NCBI GenBank assembly: GCA_963677605.2
Contig: CAXXDX010000005.1
Location: forward strand, 124,001 to 188,000
From: JAGLOK01 sp963677605
GTDB taxonomy: Bacteria; Bacillota; Clostridia; Christensenellales; UMGS416
Direction: 5' to 3'
Length of the DNA: 64,000 nucleotides
Shown: positions 61,532 through 64,000 of the stretch, piece after piece
Numbering within the stretch: the first letter of the stretch is position 1
Layout of the letters: each line of letters opens with the position of its first letter
Made by a program: the position numbers and the translations under genes
The notes under the pieces: model-generated
The model's database searches: none
The model's input: the letters and a program-made list of their open reading frames with translations, nothing else
What the model was told of the DNA's origin: nothing

Positions 61532-62260
61532 ATGAGAAAATTTAAAATTACACTTATTTTAGTTGCAATAATTATTGTTTTTACCTCTTGCATAACTCAA
61601 AAAGACATAATCTCGCTCCAGAAAGATTACGAAGAACTTGAAAATGAATATGAACTTACAAAAGGCGAAAAAAGCGAATTGGAAAATGATATTCAAATTA
61701 TAAAAACACAAATAGAAGAAATTGAAAATGAGAATTTGGCTATAAATGATGAAATAGAAAAGAAAACATCAGTAAACGCAGCTCTTAAAGAAGAAATTCC
61801 AGTTCCTATGTTTTGTTTTGACGCATATCAGTTTAATGCTATTTTAGGTGATGTTCAGAACGAAACAAAGATAGGAGAAATATACTATGACGGCTGGATA
61901 AATCCTGCAGTTGCGAAAACAAAAAATGGAATCAAAGAAGAAATCATTCAGCTGCAGGGCGACATTAACACTGATGCATATCTTTGTATAATTTACTATT
62001 CTTATTCTGAAAACTTAGTTGTCAAAAGCATAACATTTGAATATAGCTCTGATGAGTATAAAGATGAATACGACGATTTGATTGCTTCTGTTGGGCCGGC
62101 AATGTTAATGACATTTGAATCTCCCCCGTATTATAAAGATGAGTATTTTGAGCGTGGAAAAGAAATCATTGAAAAAGGCAGCTACTTGGATGGATTGGTA
62201 AAACTCATTCGCGAAGAGACAGAAAACGGTGAGTCGCTAAGTATTTTTATAGAAAACTAA
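61532..62260 (+). CDS. Array lipoprotein B3
   Basis: A 242-residue lipoprotein, lipobox VFTSC (Cys 20), tag ITQKDI, coiled coil with repeated Glu-Asn (about 25-90), hinge EEIPVPMFCF, and the C-terminal domain LQGDINTDAYLCIIYY, YSSDEYKDEYDDL, YYKDEYFERGKEIIE, KLIREETENGE. Starts 13 bases after A3. Last gene of the operon, followed by a strong terminator. Confidence 0.78.
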   Translation: MRKFKITLILVAIIIVFTSCITQKDIISLQKDYEELENEYELTKGEKSELENDIQIIKTQIEEIENENLAINDEIEKKTSVNAALKEEIPVPMFCFDAYQFNAILGDVQNETKIGEIYYDGWINPAVAKTKNGIKEEIIQLQGDINTDAYLCIIYYSYSENLVVKSITFEYSSDEYKDEYDDLIASVGPAMLMTFESPPYYKDEYFERGKEIIEKGSYLDGLVKLIREETENGESLSIFIEN

Positions 62261-62271
62261 TTATATTATTT

Positions 62272-62298
62272 AAAAAGCGGGTATTGCCCGCTTTTTCT
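62272..62298 (+). terminator. Intrinsic terminator of the lipoprotein array
   Basis: AAAAAGCGGG/CCCGCTTTTT with a five-base loop, 11 bases past the B3 stop. Confidence 0.9.
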
Positions 62299-62487
62299 TT
62301 AACCAAAATTGAAATAAGATTTATTTGAATTTTTGAATAAGTTGAATTAAAGTTTATTCTTGAAGATATATACACCCCCATTATGAACTTAAAATTAACT
62401 CCCACGCCTATCCCTTGACACACCGCCTAAAATATAGTAAAAAATATAACGTACTATTATTAATATATGCTGTGAGGAGATAGAAAA

Positions 62488-64000
62488 ATGGCTGAAAATA
62501 AAAAACCAGTAACACAAAAAGGAAATATTGAAATCCATACTGAAAACATCTTTCCCATTATAAAAAAATGGCTGTATTCGGACAGGGATATCTTTATCCG
62601 TGAGTTGATTTCAAACGCCTGTGACGCAATAACCAAACTGAATAAGCTAAACTCAATGGGTGAAGCTGACCTTGCCGACGGCAATAAATGGCGCATCGAT
62701 GTCACAGTCGATGAAGACAAAAAGACTCTGACATTCACAGACAACGGAATCGGAATGACTGAGGAGGAAGTAAAAAAATACATCAATCAGGTGGCATTTT
62801 CGTCGGCTGAGGACTTCCTTGAAAAGTTTAAAAGCGAAAACGAGGGTGATGAGATTATCGGTCATTTCGGCTTAGGATTCTACTCAGCGTTCATGGTGTC
62901 TGAAAAGGTCACAATAGACACGCTATCATACAAAGATGGTGCTGATCCTGTATTCTGGGAATGCGACGGCGAAACATCATATGAAATGTCGGCAGGAACG
63001 CGCACAGAGCGCGGTTCAAAGATAACACTGTATCTTTCCGATGAAGGCAAGGACTTTGCAAACAAGTACACCGTGCGCTCAACACTGGACAAGTACTGCT
63101 CATTCCTGCCGTATGAGATTTATCTCAACAAAGTCGGCGAAAAACCTATGAAGGATGAAGACGGCAAGGTAAAAGAGCCGACACCAATAAACGAAACAAC
63201 TCCGCTTTGGAAGAAAAAGCCCAACGAATGCACAGATGAGGAATACAAAGCATTTTACAGCAAAGTGTTTATGGACTTTTCTGAGCCGCTTTTCTGGATT
63301 CACTTAAATGTGGATTATCCGTTCAAGCTGCAGGGTATTTTATACTTCCCTAAGATGGATCAGACAATGGCGACGCTGGAAGGCTCAATCAAGCTTTATA
63401 ACAACCAAGTGTATGTCGCCGATAACATAAAGGAAGTCATACCTGAGTTCCTTACAATGCTCAAGGGTGTTATCGACTGCCCGGAACTTCCGCTTAACGT
63501 GTCGCGCTCATTCCTGCAGACCGACAGCGAAATTCAAAAGATTCCGAGCTACATCATCCGCAAGGTCGGCGATCGCTTGACAGGCATGTTTAACACCAAG
63601 CGCGATGAATACGAAGGCTTCTGGAAAGACATCCACGTGTTTGCAAAATTCGGCTGCATGCGTGAGGACAGCTTCTATGACAAAGTCAAAGATGCGATGA
63701 TTTACGAAGTCGCCGGAGACACTCCGAGCTATGTGACTCTAAATGAATACCTAAACGACTGCAAAGACCGCCACGAAAACATGGTCTATTACGTCAATGA
63801 CAAGAACGGTCAGGCACCGTACATCAAGATGTTTAACGACGCCGGACTTAAAGCCATCGTGCTGGACACACCTATTGATCCGCACTATATCTCTTTCCTT
63901 GAAATGAAAAGCGAAGGCGTTCGTTTCATGCGTGTGGACTCCGATCTTCCCGATGATTTAAAAGGTGAAGGCGACTTGGGAGAAGAAGCTCTCGAAACCG
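62488..64000 (+). CDS. htpG: Chaperone HtpG (Hsp90), 3' end beyond window
   Basis: The first 504 codons of an Hsp90 chaperone. N-terminal ATPase motifs are RELISNACDAITKL (metal Asn), FTDNGIGMT, SSAEDFLEKF and GHFGLGFYSAFMV. The middle domain has DMDFSEPLFWIH-like text and the catalytic-loop Arg in NVSRSFLQTD. ATP-driven clamp closure refolds client proteins in the cytosol. The start follows GAGGAGAT. A TTGACA at 62415 suggests a promoter but its -10 is ambiguous. No CIRCE palindrome was seen upstream. Confidence 0.96.
   Translation, partial: MAENKKPVTQKGNIEIHTENIFPIIKKWLYSDRDIFIRELISNACDAITKLNKLNSMGEADLADGNKWRIDVTVDEDKKTLTFTDNGIGMTEEEVKKYINQVAFSSAEDFLEKFKSENEGDEIIGHFGLGFYSAFMVSEKVTIDTLSYKDGADPVFWECDGETSYEMSAGTRTERGSKITLYLSDEGKDFANKYTVRSTLDKYCSFLPYEIYLNKVGEKPMKDEDGKVKEPTPINETTPLWKKKPNECTDEEYKAFYSKVFMDFSEPLFWIHLNVDYPFKLQGILYFPKMDQTMATLEGSIKLYNNQVYVADNIKEVIPEFLTMLKGVIDCPELPLNVSRSFLQTDSEIQKIPSYIIRKVGDRLTGMFNTKRDEYEGFWKDIHVFAKFGCMREDSFYDKVKDAMIYEVAGDTPSYVTLNEYLNDCKDRHENMVYYVNDKNGQAPYIKMFNDAGLKAIVLDTPIDPHYISFLEMKSEGVRFMRVDSDLPDDLKGEGDLGEEALET

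Noticed and set aside
62415..62463. Promoter of htpG
   Set aside because: TTGACA is clear, but -10 candidates TATAGT and TATAAC fall at unsuitable spacings of 12 and 24 bases, and TAAAAA at 17 is poor; not listed as a feature.

Overview
The window is chromosomal DNA from a low-GC Gram-positive bacterium, most likely an anaerobic member of class Clostridia (Bacillota). Pointers are strong AGGAGG-type ribosome sites, consensus TTGACA/TATAAT promoters, the MrfA/MrfB repair pair, a short ThiI beside its own cysteine desulfurase, a membrane pyrophosphatase, a KamA-type radical SAM enzyme, GGGtGRT and DUF1848 proteins, and many small membrane proteins and lipoproteins. The genus cannot be read from sequence alone. 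No rRNA, tRNA, CRISPR array, transposase or phage structural gene was found.

Layout. 1-3.4 kb: GNAT fragment, yebC, and a pair of paralogous membrane proteins, one split by a frameshift in a T9 run. 3.5-9.6 kb: class A penicillin-binding protein, a DUF5320-DUF134 operon behind a consensus promoter with repeated GACATATGT dyads, and an orphan dCache histidine kinase. 9.7-17.3 kb: SGNH hydrolase, then a leftward six-gene operon in which every junction overlaps (membrane protein, cysteine desulfurase, thiI, mrfA, mrfB, TPR protein). 17.7-22.9 kb: zinc-ribbon surface protein, acetyltransferase, phospholipase C-like protein, and a NifU-like scaffold/GGGtGRT pair. 22.9-26.2 kb: an accessory island with a lipoprotein, about 1.7 kb of mosaic palindromic repeats and an autonomous 55-residue gene. 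26.3-34.8 kb: D-lactate dehydrogenase, a surface protein on a possibly leaderless mRNA, methyltransferase, DUF1848 protein, and membrane pyrophosphatase.

35-40 kb: a sugar-acid cluster (PfkB kinase, 6-phosphogluconate dehydrogenase, LarA-like nickel epimerase, mannonate-type SDR) with a cre/LacI-type operator upstream. The enzymes could form one route joining fructuronate/mannonate to gluconate and the pentose phosphate pathway. 40.4-49.3 kb: MATE pump, small paralogous membrane proteins, an atypical PII protein, two tandem double-HD proteins, and a coupled KamA/ATP-grasp pair. 49.4-50.5 kb: two tiny zinc-ribbon genes and a strong candidate structured RNA of about 258 nt with a perfect promoter and an intrinsic terminator. 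50.5-57.6 kb: two DUF2087 proteins, RidA, SDR, kinase-fold protein, GGDEF-EAL protein and a nuclease lipoprotein.

57.7-62.3 kb: the most unusual locus, six consecutive coiled-coil lipoproteins arranged A-B-A-B-A-B, apparently a triplicated two-gene module; the middle A gene carries a frameshift. The window ends inside htpG.
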